NCBI GenBank assembly: GCA_023014485.1 | Contig: JAJOZX010012099.1 | Span: 1-64,000, forward strand | Length of the DNA: 64,000 bases | DNA from: Bathynomus jamesi | Taxonomy: Eukaryota > Arthropoda > Malacostraca > Isopoda > Cirolanidae | Direction of reading: 5' to 3' | Part shown: positions 53,717 through 64,000 of the stretch, piece by piece | How the letters are laid out: each line of letters opens with the position of its first letter | Position numbering within the stretch: the first letter of the stretch is position 1 | Notes under the pieces: generated by a model | What the model was told of the DNA's origin: nothing | The model's input: the letters and a program-made list of their open reading frames with translations, nothing else | The model's database searches: none | Position numbers and translations under genes: made by a program

Positions 53717-54606
53717 GTAAACTGCCAGCTAATCAGCCAAAGATTAAAGAGAGCTAGGGAGTTCATAGATTGCCATTCCCAAAATTGTTATTTAGTACAA
53801 CCTAGTTTATTCACTGCAGTATTGATAGTTCATTTTTTAACTGTACCCACTAATAAATGACAATCCTCAGAAATACTTTAACCCTTTGATGCCCGAATTA
53901 TGTTGAAAATTAAAACAATTTTATAACTTATGTTATTCTCCATAAGGACTAGTCTTGTAAAATTGTGTGGTTGCATTTATAATGCTGGGCATGAGAATTA
54001 AAAAGATATGGAGTAGATTTTTTTTTTATTTAAGCAATTTACAGAGAAAAATGTTAGAAAAAAAAGGTTCATTATATTAAGAGAAATACATCATGTATAT
54101 TTTATGATAACCCTCGATAAAATTTTTAGTTTTTGTTCATTGACTGAAAGTCGAAGTGAACCATCTTACAATGTTGTTCTCATTTGTTCTCATTGGCTTT
54201 TATGAAAAATATCTTAGATTTGAAAGATATTTTAATTATTGCATATCTGGAAAACTTTTGTAATTTGTAGTCATTGTACTTTTAGCACGAGCAATTACAA
54301 GGTAATCTCGCAACTCAACCTAACCCAGGAGACAGCAATGGGAACAAACTAGAGCCTCACTGCTCAGAACCTGCCACTGTAACCATTAGTTGCCGAGCAC
54401 CCATATTGATTAAAGAAGAAGTGAAAAATATTTTAAAATTTGGTGAAATTTATTTCAAAGTAAAAATAAGATCTTTAATTAAATTTTTCTCAGCTTTCTC
54501 TTCATAACAAAATGATGATGATCAAAGATAAAAAAGATTTTCTACTCCCATTTTTTATCAGTTTTGATGTATGTTGAGAGTATTTTGATATCTGCATTAC
54601 TGAATA
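53717..54606. other. Presumed MED19 intron, no feature
   Basis: A/T-rich sequence with the donor site at its left edge. No further exon or repeat recognised. Confidence 0.45.
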
Positions 54607-54614
54607 CACTTCAG

Positions 54615-54890
54615 TGTTGGGAGTAATGGTGTTATGTAACAATGTTACTTTTTTAGTAGTTGTAGCGCTAATGCCGTTACTTTTGAGATGTAATGAAAAT
54701 GGTAATGGCACTACTTTTTAGAGCAATTTCAATCATTACTTGCTACTCATTACTTTCAAACTGATCATTTGACTAGTATCATTTATTAGCTGTTAGCTCC
54801 TGCAAACAAGGAGGACTGTCAGATGGCAATTTTGAAAAACTAGTGTTCCTGAAATCGAACAACACACACCTAAAAAAAATCTGCAAGATT

Positions 54891-54921
<31 letters not shown>

Positions 54922-55151
54922 GGACAGGCCCTTTTTTTTTTTTGAGTTTTTGATATTTTGTCATATAGAGTATAATTTGGTATTATTAAGGCTTTTTTAC
55001 CCTTTAGTCTTTTCTTAAAAATAATGGTAGCAGTAAAGGCAATGCATTACTTTTTCATAGAAGTAACTGAAGTGGTAATGACGTTACTTTTTTATCAATG
55101 TAATGGTAGTGATAACGCCATTACTTATAGAAAGTAACGTGCATACCACTG
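54615..55151. mobile_element. hAT MITE
   Basis: The 8-mer CACTTCAG lies at 54607-54614 and 55152-55159. The left end continues TGTTGGGAGTAATGG and the right end, inverted, reads CAGTGGTATGCACGTTAC. If the canonical end is CAGTGTTGGG, its first CAG was lost, or merged with the CAG that closes the duplication. ATTAC and GTTAC motifs are scattered throughout. A T run of about 30 bp is at 54891-54920. There is no coding capacity. Confidence 0.8.
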
Positions 55152-55159
55152 CACTTCAG

Positions 55160-55559
55160 ATACCTACTGGGGTTTTATTAATGAATGTTTAAGTAAAATG
55201 AACATTTGAAATTCTCAAACTTAAACTCCTTGACCAGTCTTTTATTTTAGAATTGTCATGCCAGTCATTTAGTCACCATGAGTTTATAGTTCTTTCAGGA
55301 TTTTTAATGATTTGTACAGTATAGATTAAATGCTTGTTTCCACTTTTTTCTTTTCAAAGTGCTCATGGCAGTGTTATAAAGGCCATAAATGCTTGCAGAA
55401 CCAGTTGTTATTTGCTAGTATATCAACCAGTTGTGGCTCTTCTCAATTCTTTGTAATTCTGTTTTTGCATATAAATTTTGAAAATTATATTACACATATA
55501 TATATATGAAAATTATTTCATGAAAGTAACACGTGAAAAATATTTATGATGAATAAAAC
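55160..55559. other. No gene recognised
   Basis: A/T-rich spacer between the hAT MITE and the Penelope-like element. Confidence 0.4.
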
Positions 55560-56464
55560 CACAAAGGAAAGGAAACTGTGTGTGCTCAAGCGCTTTTGTC
55601 TAATGACATCCTCAGGAACACTGAAGTAAATAAAGAGTTCAAGACTATATATAGGGTACAAAAACAATATAAATATATATATATAGTAAATATAGAAATA
55701 AAAATTGTGGGAGGAGCATACAAATTTGTGAGGAAACTACCAATTTTAGCACTTTGCCTGAATTCAACACAAGATCAAATGGATTGTTTACAACCAATTT
55801 TATAGATAATGCCTGAATGATATAAAGGTCACAAAAAAATAAATAAAAAATAAAAATAAATTAAAAAATAAAAATTGTAAGAGGAGCATCCAAATTTATA
55901 AGTGAAAATTACCAAAGGTTTATTACTCGACCCTTCTTGTCTAAATCTGTTCTGAATGAATTCAAAACAATGGGATCGAGTTGAAAAAGACCTTTGCTTG
56001 TATTAAAGTTATTTGTAAGTTGAATAATAGCAGACTCAAGAATATTTCTATTAATAATGTTGCTAGAGTGAAACAAAACTGAAGCATTATTCCAATCAAT
56101 ACAATGGGATAACTGACAAATGGACAAAAAGGGCACTGGACGACTGTCCCGTTCTAACAGAATATTGATGCTGTTTTACACGCGTGTGCAAATCCTTTCC
56201 CGTCTGACCAATGTAAAAGGAATCACATTGTTTACAACCAATTTTATAGATAATGCCTGAATTATTGGTAGGGCTATTTTTTACTATGATATTTTTCACA
56301 ATATTGTTATATGAAAATACTACATTAATATCCAAAAGTTTAAGTACATTAGCAATGCCTAAAAAGCCCGGGAAAAATGGAAGTACTAAAATATTCTTTG
56401 ACAAAGTGCGAGTGTTATTATGCACACGATAGAAGGTTCGTTTTGCCTTAAGACAAGATTCCAT
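55560..56464 (-). mobile_element. Penelope-like element, GIY-YIG end
   Basis: On the minus strand, SGIIYKIGCKQCDSFYIGQT and the following GKDLHTRVKQH form a GIY-YIG nuclease with the CxxC insertion typical of Penelope-like elements. KGRVINLW near 55909 is close to the C-terminus. A frameshift lies near 56110. Parts of the element are duplicated in tandem: the GIIYKIGCKQ codons recur at about 55765-55815, and AGGAGCAT(A/C)CAAATTT at 55690 and 55880. The reverse transcriptase is missing. At the 3' side, CTCAAGCGCTTTTGTCTAAT and CATCCTCAGGA resemble the terminal region of these elements. Confidence 0.82.
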
Positions 56465-59349
56465 AAATGCAGGTGGGCTTCCAGAATAGCAAAGAGTTCT
56501 GCTGAAAAGACAGAGGCCTCATGGAGAGGGGGAACGGCTCTAGAAAGTGGTTGAGTCTCACTCACCGCTGAGACAGTCGCACCAACCTCTGATTGGGAAC
56601 CATCCATATAGATGGGGACGAGATGGGGGTGACTGAGGGAGGGGCATGTTGGAAAGATCCAGGAAAGAGCGGACTGCTTCCATGAAGTGCCAGCTCTGAC
56701 TCTGGGGTGGAGGTTCTAAAGTTGCTGCACACAGAAGTGACGAGGGTGGCCTCTGTGCATGAAGGTAGGTCCTCATAAGGAGCAGACCCCGTTGGTGGGT
56801 GAGAGGGAGGTAGTTACATTCTGCTGGAAGCTGGGGAGGATCAGAAGGCACTGCTGAAGAGGTGGAGGCCCATGTTAAGTACCGGGTCCAAGATTTGGAG
56901 GGAAGTTGCTGGAAGCTGATCCATAGACAACACTCCCATAGTCCAGCTTTGACTGGACCATGGAAGTGTAAAGACAAAGGCGCAAGCGTCGGTCAGCGCC
57001 CCACGTGGTGTGGGAAAGGTGGTCTAGGAGAGCAAAGGGACGCTGGAGTGTGTGTTTCAGGTGCCTGAGGTGGGAACCCAGTTGAGCTGTCGGTCAAAGG
57101 TCATGCCAGAAACCGCGTGGTGGGTACCACTTTGAGGGGCTCGCTGTATAGTGTGACCAAAGGGGTAGGTATGGCTGTAGATCTGCTGAAGACCATGCTT
57201 TTGGTTTTAGAGGTGGATAGGCGGAAACCAACTGATGTTGCCCACCTTTCCACCCTATGGATGTCAAGTTGAATTTGTCATTGAACAATGGGCCATTCCC
57301 ACCCCTGTGAGCCATATCGCAAGGTCGTCTGCATAGATGGAGGAGTGGTGGTGGGTGGAAGGGATTTTGCTACTGTGTTCATTACTAATGAAAAGCATAT
57401 GACCCTGAGGATGCTTCCCTGTGGGGCCCCTTTCTCTTGCTCAAAGGTGTCAGAGAGGATTGAGCACCCGTACTTGAAAGGTCCAGGAGGAGAGGAAGCC
57501 CCTGATGAAGGTTGGCAGGACCGACGAAACCCAAATTTTGGAGTTCACTGAGGATTATACGTCGATGGGTGGTGTCGTAGGCCTTCTGGATGTCGAAGAA
57601 AGTGGACAGGACAAACTGTCCCCTATTGAAGGCTTCTGTATATCTCGGCTGAGGAGCAGGAGGGGGTCTGTAGTGGAGTGAAACTGTGAAACTGTCTAAA
57701 GCCAGACTGGGTAGCTGGGAGGGAATCATTGTTTTCAAGGGGAAAGGAGAATTGCGCGGCGATCATTTTCTCAAAGATTTTACAGGCACAGCATGTTAAT
57801 GCAATTGGTCTATAATTAGTGGGGTCAAGGGGGTCTTGCTGGGTTTGGGGATCGGTATTACATGGGCCTCTTTCCACCAAGAGGGGAAAGTGCCCTCAAT
57901 CCATATATGGTTGTAGAGATCTAGCAGGAACAGTTGCATAGTAGGATGGATGTGTTGGATCATACAGTAGAGGATGCCATCCGGGCCAGGGGAAGAAGAC
58001 CATCTAGAGGCTAGTGGTGCCTGTAGCTCTCACATGGTGAACAGCTGATTGTAGGAGCTGTTGAGGGATGGTGAGCAGCTTTTGTTAGGGGCCAGCGCAT
58101 GGGGGCTGTCTGTGGAGGAGACAGCAGTGAAGGTAGATGCTAGAAGATTCGCCACTGACCTAGGTTCATAGAGAAGCCCATCATTACTTCGGAGGACCAT
58201 GGTTTGGGAGGGGGCATGTCGTCTCTTGACACTCTGTACCTTCTTCCAGATAGTAGCTGATGGTGTGGAGGAGGTGATACCTGATACAAATGTACACCCG
58301 GAAGCTCGGCACTCTTTCATCATACGGTGAGCAACGGCTCTGCCCCGCGGCATCGTCATGTGATGAGTAGGGGTTCGCGTATGATAAAATCATCAGGTAG
58401 CCCTCCTCTTGGCTCGAATGGCCTCTGCACATTCTGAGTTCCACCAGGGTAGCCATCGGGCTCGGGGGTAGACAGAAGATCGTGGAATGCTGGTGCTTGC
58501 TGCTGTGATAACAGTTGTCTCAAAATATGCAATGCATTAATCAGAGGATGGAAAGTGGGCTGTCGTACAATGTGTGGAAGTGTTGTTCTGGAAAAGTGGC
58601 CAATTAGCTCTAGCCGTAATCCACTTCTCCAGTACCTGAACGGTCTAGTCATGCCAATTTAGTGTGAGGCAAACAGGGAAGTGGTCACTGCCATGGTCAT
58701 CCTGAAGCACTTGCCAGGTGAAGTCCAGGAGGCCATTCATCGAGATGAATGATAGATCTATACAGGATGGGGTGCATCTGGTGGCGTGGTAGTGCTGGGG
58801 AGAGCCGTCATTGAGGCACTCGAAGTAGAGTTCAGCCATGAGGGTAATCAGGGTCGGAGCCACAAAAGTGGAGGTCGTATCTCCCCACAGGGGGTGGTGA
58901 CTATTGAAATCACCCAAGAGTAGGAAGGGCCTGGGGAGTTGTTGAACAACCTCAACCAGGTCATCGCAGGAAACTTGGGAGTGAGGGGGGAGGTAGATCA
59001 AGCAGACTGTGTATTGCTTGTCCAGGAAAATCCTGACAGCAACCACTTGTAATGGGGATCTGATAGGGAGGTTGTGAAAGGAGACCATATGGTGGATGAG
59101 GATGGCAGCCCCCATTCGTGTGCAGGTAGGAGACAGAGAGGTAGTGCTAGAATATCCAGTGGGGCAGGGCATTGATCTGGTCCCCAGGATTAGCTCCTGG
59201 ACACACACACACACACACGCCAGATGAGCAGAGGCAATCGGGGAATTTAGGCCTTCTTAATTTGCAGAGATTCCCCGACAGTTCCATTGTAGGATCGTCG
59301 CTTTTGGAGGGTTCATTGTTTGACGAGGGAGAAGTGGAGAGGTTGAAGG
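56465..59349 (-). pseudogene. Jockey/I-like LINE, ORF2
   Basis: Minus strand. The endonuclease (59300-58645) has LLLGDFNSHHPLWG, CIDLSFISMN and DDHGSDHFPV, its key catalytic motifs. The reverse transcriptase follows in several frames, with LDPTNYRPIALTCCACKIFE at about 57810, FFDIQKAYDTTHR at about 57590 and an intact SIYADDLAIWL at about 57315-57345. An RNase H start (YMDGSQSEVGATVSAVSE, 56607) with SVFSAELFAILEA is cut off at 56465 by the Penelope-like end. Presence of RNase H argues for the I/R1-type side of this group. Many frameshifts. Confidence 0.85.
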
Positions 59350-62300
59350 TTGGCAAAAACCTGGGTTTTTCACAAAAACCCCAGCTGGGTTTTTTGTTTT
59401 TTGATGGGTTGGTTGAAATTTTTTTTAGAAAGGTTTGATAATTATGTAGTGCCTAATATATCTATTATTTTATTTATCTAATCTGCAATATATATTAAAA
59501 AGACATCTTTATTTCACAGAAAGTTCAGATATGAGAGATAATAATGATATATCAGAATTTTCTCCATTTTAATTTTAGATCTTTCCTTTATTTCTTAACA
59601 GCAGATTTCAGCTTTATTTAGACCTAACTCAAATTTAAATTTTTAAGATGCCAGAGAGTTATAGAGGTGGAAGATCTAAAGCTAGCGAATGGGATGAGGT
59701 GACTTTATTAAGTGATAGCCTACTAGAGTACTATGCAATTATTGCAAAGAAAATATCACTCGAAAAATTGAGAGCGTGAAACATCATCTAGAGAAATGCA
59801 GTAAAAGAAAAGTGGAATGTTTTGAAAATGAGGCAAGGGGTATGCCGAGACTCGAATTTGGAGCATCAGTTGAAACTGATTCACTTCCTCCAACTTTGGC
59901 TTCTGGCAAAGATGATCCAAAGATTATAAGTGAAAATGTGCCTGAAATGAGTGACACCAGTGCGGGTTCTTCATCATCCACATTCTGTCATTCAACACCA
60001 ATAAAGCATGATAAAAGGCAAAGATCAATTACACCATTTGTGGTAAGAACGACTGTGGACCAAAAGGAAGAATTAGATTTACGAGTTGCGAGGTTCTTTT
60101 TTTCAGCTAACATACCCTTCAACATTTTAGAAAATAAAGAATTTATAAAATTAATCAAAGGTCTAAGATCAGGATATGAACCACCAAACAGGAAAAGGTT
60201 GGCATCTGATCTGTTAATAAAAGTTAATGATGAAGTAATCCATGAAATGAAGAATGACCTTAATCTTGATGATTGTACCATTACCCTTATGCAAGATGGC
60301 TGGAGTTCAGTAGGTAATGATCCTTCTATTGCGAACAGTATTCATAATGGAAAAAAGCCATATCTGATTTCAGCAGTAGATGCTGGAAGTACAAAAACAG
60401 CAGAATATTGTGCACAGTTAGCTAGAGAAGCAATAACAAAAACTAAAGAATATATGGCATTGATGTAAGTATAACTATTTTGTAGGTACATTTTATTTTA
60501 GTTATAAACTGAATGTAATTCTTCCCTTGGTATACTTAAATGCTCAGGTCCTTATGAGTTATGACATTTTATTTTCAGGTATTTGCTATATGCACTGATA
60601 ATGAAAACAAAATGATAAGAATGAGAGAAATTCTTAAGGAGGACAACAACAGTCTTATTACTTATGGCTGTTCAGCACACCATCTAAACTTGGTAGAAAA
60701 AGATGTCTCCCCAAAATCAGTTCTCAAACATGTTGTAGAAATTAACAAATATTTCCAAAACCATCACCAACCTCATGTAAGCTAAAAACAAATCCAATAA
60801 ATTAGCTACTGTCGGCTTCTTTTATGCATTAGCACTGTCAATGTTAGCATTAGCACCGTCACCAGTGTGAATCTTAATTCACGACTCATTAATAAGATGC
60901 ATAGGCTATTTATTTATGCTGTCAAATCCAGCAATATTTGTAATAAAAATTTATATTTTAGGGTTGGTTAATGGAGAAAGGAGGTATGATGCCGCAACTA
61001 CCAAATGAAACCAGATGGAATTCTCAGTTAGAATGCATAAAAACCTATTTGTCAAATTACTCTCTATATATAGAAATAAGAGAAGAGCATATTGAAGACA
61101 TTGATCACAGCATCAGAAAATTGATAGATAACTTATCTATACAGAGAGAGGCAATCAATTTACAGTCACAACTCTTACTTGTTGGAAATGCTCTAGATAA
61201 GGTGTGTTTATATTATGCAGTTAAAATTACTTAACTTCAAATACCAATATTAATTTAAAGATATTTTATAGACTTATAGTGCACATTTTATTTATAGAAT
61301 CCTGTACTAAAGCACTACTAATAAATAATTAAAATACACTTCATTTTGTGTTGTAACTTGTAACACCAAAAAATAAATTCTAACAATGCATAATTCTAAA
61401 TGCTTAGATGTTTTCATTCAGCCATATATAACTTCATAGTTTTTATTTTTTTTGTTACAGTTGCAGGCTGATAATACAACATTATCTGATGCTGTTGAAA
61501 TTTGGCTCAATTTAATCCAAGATGAAAAATTAGCTCCATACAAAGAAGATATTATTAAGAGATTTAAAAAAGCTATGGAGCCATGTTATCTTTTGGCAAA
61601 TATAACTGACCCAAAGTATGAAGGTAAATAGGACCTAAATGCTTAACTACTATCAATATATAAAACATAGGTAACTCAACTGTACGGGCAGAGGAGTTTT
61701 CTCTAATCTGAATCAAATCATCTGGCATTGCCATATTAGATAACAATTAGCATAAATTAGATACCATAACATAAATTATATAATCTATATTATTAGCTTT
61801 ATTTTTGTTTCCACACAGTTCTATTATTTTTCAGGACAAAACTGAATAGAGTTCAAGAGGAAGAGGCTGAAGAATGGTTGATTGAAATAAATTCAGAATA
61901 CATGGCAGGATATTATTCATTCTGCTAAAAAGACGCACTAATTTTTCCTCCTTATTTATTCAAAGATAGTATAGTGAGCTCTACATCAGCTAGTAATTGG
62001 TGGAAAATTGTTGAAATAAAAAAAAAAAAGAGACCAGGTTACCATTAGGTTTTGCTAAATTTATGAGATCTTTTCATAGTTGTCTGGCCAGTTCTGGATC
62101 ATTGGAAAGATTTTTTTCAACGTTTGGCTTGGTATGAAGTAAAATGCGAAATAGGTTAGGGAAAGAAAAGGCAGAAATGTTGGTTCGAATCTACCGCCAG
62201 TCCTCCACCTAAGGTCAAAAGATGCTGAACATACTGATCAATAATTAATCAATATTAGGTACCACTTAAATTATTTAAATTATAAAGCTGAAAAGAAACA

Positions 62301-62583
62301 TGATTTATTTTTAGATATAAGTAGCCAATTAGAAGATAGATAAATTAGATACAGTATTAGATATAAGGCATAATGAAACATGTCAAATAAATAGTTTCTG
62401 GAAATTTTAGTTTATATTGGCCTTATCACATTAATTATAGTTTATAGTTGTTAACATATAAGACTGCATAACCATATTATAAAAAATGCCAAGTTAAAAA
62501 TAAGTTTGAGAAGTAAATTGATGTGGGTTTTTGGTGGGTTTTTGGTCTTGGGTTTTTTGGGTGGGTTTTGGGGTACCAACCCT
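59350..62583 (+). mobile_element. BED-type hAT (hAT-3) inserted in the LINE
   Basis: The right end reads GGGGTACCAACCCT, the left TTGGCAAAAACCTGGG. Both are bordered inside by GGGTTTTT repeats. Flanking 8-mers GTTGAAGG (59342-59349) and GGTGAAGG (62584-62591) match at 7 of 8. The left end appears to have lost its CAGGG. LINE ORF1 lies to the right of the element and ORF2 to the left. Confidence 0.82.
59648..62215 (+). pseudogene. hAT transposase with spliceosomal introns
   Basis: The start is ATG at 59648 (MPESYRGGRSKASEWDEV). The BED finger CNYCKENITRKIESVKHHL is in another frame. The next part (59776-60464) has VARFFFSANIPFNILENKEF and ITLMQDGWSS (first Asp). After an intron-like gap, ICTDNENKMIRM carries the second Asp and YGCSAHHLNL the CxxH. 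Introns at 60777-60961 and 61201-61460 have GT-AG ends and join in frame (HQPH to GWLM, and ALDK to LQAD). LPNETRWNSQ is the RW motif. The C-terminal SLERFF-like and KMRNRLGKEK-like region (62090-62170) is frameshifted. A broken but recent-looking gene. Confidence 0.85.
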
Positions 62584-64000
62584 GGTGAAGGTGCTAGGGA
62601 GTTAAACTGTGGATGGAGATCTCGGTTTATGATGGCGGGGGGAAAGTCGGGGGCCTGCCGGGTCACCTGCCGGGTCACCTGCCGGGTCACTTGCCGTGTC
62701 ACTTGCCGTGTCACTTGCCGTGTCACTTGCCGTTCACCAAGGAGGGAATCGGCTGACCTGCCAACCCCTTCGGGGACTGTGGGGCCGAATCGACCGAACG
62801 GGACCGGAGGCGTGGATCGTGGCAGCCCGGAGAACGTCGCGGGCTCAGAGGGTGAGGCGTCTCTAGGCAGGGTTCAGTGGTCATGTAACGGGGGAGGGTT
62901 CCGTTCTCCATATTGGCACCTCCCTGTTTGTCTGTGGTTTCTCGGGACACCTCGGGTGACAACAGGGGGTACCAGTAAAACCGGGCGGGTGGGAGAGAGG
63001 ACAAAGTTTGGGTGGCCGATGAGGGAAGAGCCGGAGGTATGAGAGGGACCGGTTCAGTCGGGTCCAGGGAGATGAGCCAGGGTGTTCTCGTTGTGGGGTG
63101 GAGAAAATGGCACCCGGGGGTAAGGTAGATCCATGAGGCTTTGGGGTGCGGCCGAGGGTACTCTGGTCACACCATGTAGGTGTGCCAGTGCCGCATCCAC
63201 TGGATTCTCGGATGTGGGGTTATCTGCCCCGTGTCTCCCCCTAGGTGGTGGCTCGTGCACGTCAGCTACGACTATCAACTTCTTCAGGGGTGAGTGCGAG
63301 GGTGAGAGGGTCATCTTAGGCGAGGTTAAGGGTGTAGGTGCTTGAGTTCTTTTTTTGGATTTAGGAGAAGAGAGGAGGCTTGTTGGATGGTCGGTGAGTC
63401 TGGAGACTCACTCCGGCGTCTCCGCCTCGTTGATTTACCCCGGGCACTAGGGTTGGTGTGTTCTCAGAGTGCGGTGAGAGCGGAGTTCCTGGGAGACGGG
63501 AACCGAGATTCCCGATTCCAGAGTTCTGGGAAGTGTGTAACTGGAGATACATGATAGGGGGACAGGCGGCTGCTGGGTCCGGCGTGGGGCCCGATCGGGA
63601 AGGGGGATTAGTAGTCGATGGGGGTTTGAGTGGCGGATTTGGACGGTGAGCCGAGGGCTGCAGCACAAGAGACCCCCGGCCTCACCTCCCGACTTCGCAC
63701 CCTGTCTCGCGCCTCTCGTAGGCTGATGAAGTCCGCCACCTGCAGGGCCCGGACCTCCTCCTCAAACTTAAAGATAATTCGCGAGTCGAAGAAGGATGTG
63801 TGCCGGCGCAGTTTGAGCATTTAGGCGAGTTGGGACATCGTTCTGGGTGGGCGATATCCCTGCAACGTACACACAGTTGTTGTGGTTGTCGGCATACCGA
63901 ACTGACGTGCCCAAACTTATTGCACTTAAAGCAACGGGTCGGGTTTGGAATGTATGGGCGGACTGAGAACTCGCATGACGCGCGGTCTCCATGCCCCACA
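62584..64000 (-). pseudogene. Jockey/I-like LINE, ORF1 (gag-like), runs off window
   Basis: On the minus strand, near the right edge, CFKCNKFGHVSSVC is a C-x2-C-x4-H-x4-C zinc knuckle, followed by CVRCRDIAHPERC and KCSNCAGTHPSSTREL. This is the typical gag-like ORF1 end of jockey/I-type LINEs. Toward 62584 the frame is broken and Pro/Arg-rich. It continues on the far side of hAT-3 at about 59349 (FNLSTSPSSNNEPSKSDDP) just before ORF2. The 5' end is outside the window. Confidence 0.8.
62654..62733. repeat. 12-bp tandem repeat in LINE ORF1
   Basis: About seven copies of CCTGCCGGGTCA (later CTTGCCGTGTCA), reading TRQV on the minus strand. The multiple of three keeps the frame. Confidence 0.92.

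Noticed and set aside
53654..53860. A 68-residue separate protein starting MRSLIEKPP
   Set aside because: It is the end of a MED19 exon read through its splice donor at 53717 into intron. The true coding part stops at 53716.
56558..57068. Plus- and minus-strand short frames around 56.6-57.1 kb as separate genes
   Set aside because: They are frameshifted pieces or shadows of the LINE ORF2 on the minus strand.
62451..63042. A TRQV-repeat protein on either strand at 62.5-63.0 kb
   Set aside because: It is a 12-bp tandem repeat inside a decayed LINE ORF1. Frames on both strands stay open only because the unit is a multiple of three.

Overview
This is a eukaryotic, animal-type stretch packed with transposons. 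It holds long (TA)n microsatellites, A/T-rich spacers, many nested DNA transposons and LINE fragments, and spliceosomal introns. No bacterial features (operons, ribosome binding sites) are present. The only host gene I can support is two consecutive in-phase exons (53318-53410 and 53576-53716, + strand) whose translation matches the conserved core of Mediator subunit MED19, so the region around 53 kb probably lies inside that gene. The transposon repertoire (mariner of the type known from SETMAR-like arthropod copies, DD41D and DD37E Tc1/mariner elements, CR1-like and jockey/I-like LINEs, a Penelope-like element, several hAT lineages) suggests an arthropod, possibly a crustacean. That assignment is inference.

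Layout. 1-6465: a Tigger-like element, then a 5.06 kb hAT (perfect 8-bp target duplication) that hosts a mariner, itself split by a jockey-like LINE. 6.5-12.4 kb: a pogo-type MITE, a CR1-like LINE 3' part, a tRNA-like repeat split by a hAT MITE, and a longer CR1-like copy. 12.4-25.8 kb: a Russian-doll nest. A CR1-like LINE is split by a 9.58 kb BED-type hAT, which carries a DD41D element, a retroposon-like repeat, a deleted hAT and a 3.13 kb member of a distinct hAT-like clan. 26-30 kb: a Tc1 relic and three DD41D-type elements in a row, separated by (TA)n. 30-39 kb: two further members of the hAT-like clan (one almost intact, with a perfect tRNA-like palindrome in its intron), LTR-like 457-bp tandem repeats, and more MITEs. 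41.5-44.3 kb: a transposon with CACTGG termini, an uninterrupted 567-residue reading frame and a 3-bp target duplication that a neighbouring empty-site paralogue confirms. 44.3-52 kb: a LINE 3' end, a DD41D element with about 200-bp inverted repeats, a tail-to-tail pair of the retroposon-like repeat, a DD37E element, a Tigger derivative and a small MITE. 52-56.5 kb: AGGTCA-rich degenerate repeats, the MED19 exons, a hAT MITE and a Penelope-like end. 56.5-64 kb: a jockey/I-like LINE (ORF1 and ORF2, minus strand, running off the right edge) split between its two ORFs by an intron-containing hAT.

The elements do not form a pathway. What unites them is target choice: at least ten elements with TA-duplicating ends, several retroposed copies and two hAT-like elements abut (TA)n tracts, which seem to act as a landing zone and sometimes as a truncation point. 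Nearly every transposase here is broken. The exceptions are the 567-residue frame at 42179-43882 and the nearly intact frames at 34574-37311, 46067-47142 and 48423-49432.
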